Shown here piece by piece: positions 20,447-20,899 of a stretch of 20,899 nt of DNA. Every line of letters starts with the position of its first letter. Positions within the stretch are counted from its first letter, which is position 1. The stretch covers positions 1-20,899 of IMG/VR virus record IMGVR_UViG_3300042392_001644; one strand, 5' to 3'. The notes below the pieces were generated by a model. It worked only from the letters and a program-made list of their open reading frames with translations, made no database searches and was not told the DNA's origin. Source of the stretch: a virus. The position numbers and the translations under genes are program-made.

Positions 20447-20899
20447 TTATTCAATAGTAATATCTATATATCCTCCGGGCGCTACAGTTACCGAATGTGA
20501 TTGGCCATCCGGAAAAGAATAGTAGCTTGCCGTCTGATTATTTATCACCGGCGCAGGCGTACCACCGGCATTTGATCCGGGGAAAGTAATACCGAGCGCA
20601 TTTGCTGCATTTCCTGGAACCGCCGGAGTTGGAGCATTAAAATTCTGCGGACCATTGGTAGCAGGATTAAAGTTTTGTGGACCATTCGAAGGTGCATTGA
20701 AGTTTTGTGGGCCATTTGAAGGCGCATTGAAGTTTTGAGGCCCGGTCGTTGGCGCATTAAAGTTTTGAGGCCCGGTCGTTGGCGCATTAAAGTTCTGAGG
20801 ACCATTTGTAGGCGCATTGAAGTTCTGAGGCCCGTTAGTTGCAGGATTAAAGTTTTGAGGCCCGTTCGTTGGCGCATTAAAGTTCTGAGGACCATTCGC
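20447..20899 (-). CDS. Pro/Asn-rich decapeptide-repeat protein, 5' end outside window
   Basis: Frame open from the window end to TAA at 20447-20449, 150 residues. Nine tandem decapeptides of consensus (T/S)(N/T)GPQNFN(A/P)(P/A) are followed by an APTPAVPGN linker and a C-terminal domain of about 50 residues (LGITFPGSNAGGTPAPVI, SYYSFPDGQSHSVTVAPGGYIDITIE) that is beta-rich. No start is visible. Probably an extended or fibrous virion protein, given the repeats and the neighbours. Every unit holds at least two prolines, several Asn and usually a Thr or Ser. The frame must be deduced from the repeat since no Met occurs in it; the open frame in another phase is a shadow. Confidence 0.75.
   Translation of the reverse strand, partial: ANGPQNFNAPTNGPQNFNPATNGPQNFNAPTNGPQNFNAPTTGPQNFNAPTTGPQNFNAPSNGPQNFNAPSNGPQNFNPATNGPQNFNAPTPAVPGNAANALGITFPGSNAGGTPAPVINNQTASYYSFPDGQSHSVTVAPGGYIDITIE
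20630..20899 (-). repeat. Nine 30-bp tandem repeats (decapeptide NGPQNFNAPT)
   Basis: Nine consecutive 30-bp units, continuing past the window end. On the + strand each reads like 'gcattgaagttttgaggcccg'-type sequence with wobble changes. Adjacent units differ mostly at third bases and at the Asn/Thr and Ala-Pro/Pro-Ala positions, so the protein sequence is under constraint. Confidence 0.9.

Noticed and set aside
20539-20546. GATAAATA on the - strand as a late promoter for the - strand operon
   Set aside because: One mismatch to TATAAATA, 114 bases before the oxygenase start and inside coding sequence; a promoter for the operon more likely lies beyond the window.
20545-20895. A 116-codon Leu/Arg/Met-rich - strand frame
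   Set aside because: It is the wrong phase of the 30-bp repeats; the phase giving NGPQNFNAPT runs to the window end, has a sensible non-repeat C-terminal domain and ends just before the next gene.
20630-20899. CRISPR-like array because of regular 30-bp repeats
   Set aside because: The units are contiguous without spacers and are in phase with a coding frame.
1-20899. tRNA genes, integrase, insertion sequences or attachment sites
   Set aside because: No cloverleaf with a CCA-proximal acceptor stem, no transposase or recombinase motifs and no flanking direct repeats were found by eye.

Overview
The window looks like part of the genome of a T4-like marine myovirus, probably uncultured or metagenomic. 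Evidence: long fibre genes built from Gly-X-Y and 'SNATGVHV'-type repeats, a tail-fibre assembly chaperone, very tight gene packing with 1-7 bp overlaps, two exact copies of the T4 late-promoter octamer TATAAATA, and an accessory cargo (2OG-Fe(II) oxygenases, sulfotransferases, fatty acid desaturase, glycosyltransferase) of the kind known from marine T4-like phages. The host cannot be read from the sequence. No tRNA, rRNA, CRISPR array, integrase or insertion sequence was seen, and no gap between genes exceeds about 60 bases.

Region 1 (1-10441, + strand) is the tail-fibre/virion appendage locus. It opens inside a collagen-like fibre gene with a gp53-like C-terminal domain and continues with a tail-fibre assembly chaperone-like gene and three small structural-type genes. 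A 649-aa repeat fibre, a 63-aa coiled-coil protein whose gene contains a perfect 14-bp inverted repeat, and a 581-aa collagen-like fibre behind a late promoter follow. The region ends with a 1120-aa Gly/Ala/Asn-rich protein made of G-x-x triplets, apparently two diverged copies of one large design.

Region 2 (10468-14286, + strand) is a run of small accessory genes: a glutaredoxin-like protein without cysteines, a small 'YDKLPPHLR' protein, a DUF6065-like protein, a PKHD/prolyl-4-hydroxylase-type 2OG oxygenase, a YkgJ-type cysteine-cluster protein, a second 2OG oxygenase, a 73-aa conserved-type protein and a third 2OG oxygenase-like protein.

Region 3 (14283-20899, - strand) converges on region 2 with overlapping stop codons. 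Transcribed from right to left it reads: a Pro/Asn-rich decapeptide-repeat protein (cut by the window end), a PKHD-type oxygenase, two DUF6065-like proteins, a GlcNAc-transferase-family (Skp1/GT60-like) glycosyltransferase, a short sulfotransferase-like protein, a fatty acid desaturase, an unrecognised 184-aa protein, a sulfotransferase, and another 2OG oxygenase. From the PKHD gene onward all genes overlap, so this is probably one translationally coupled operon.

The most interesting reading, which is inference, is that regions 2 and 3 form a modification system: five 2OG-oxygenase-like proteins, one glycosyltransferase of a family whose known member glycosylates hydroxyproline, and two sulfotransferase-like proteins. 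They sit next to collagen-like, G-x-P and decapeptide-repeat proteins that could be substrates. The alternative is remodelling of host envelope lipids or glycans, which the desaturase would suit.
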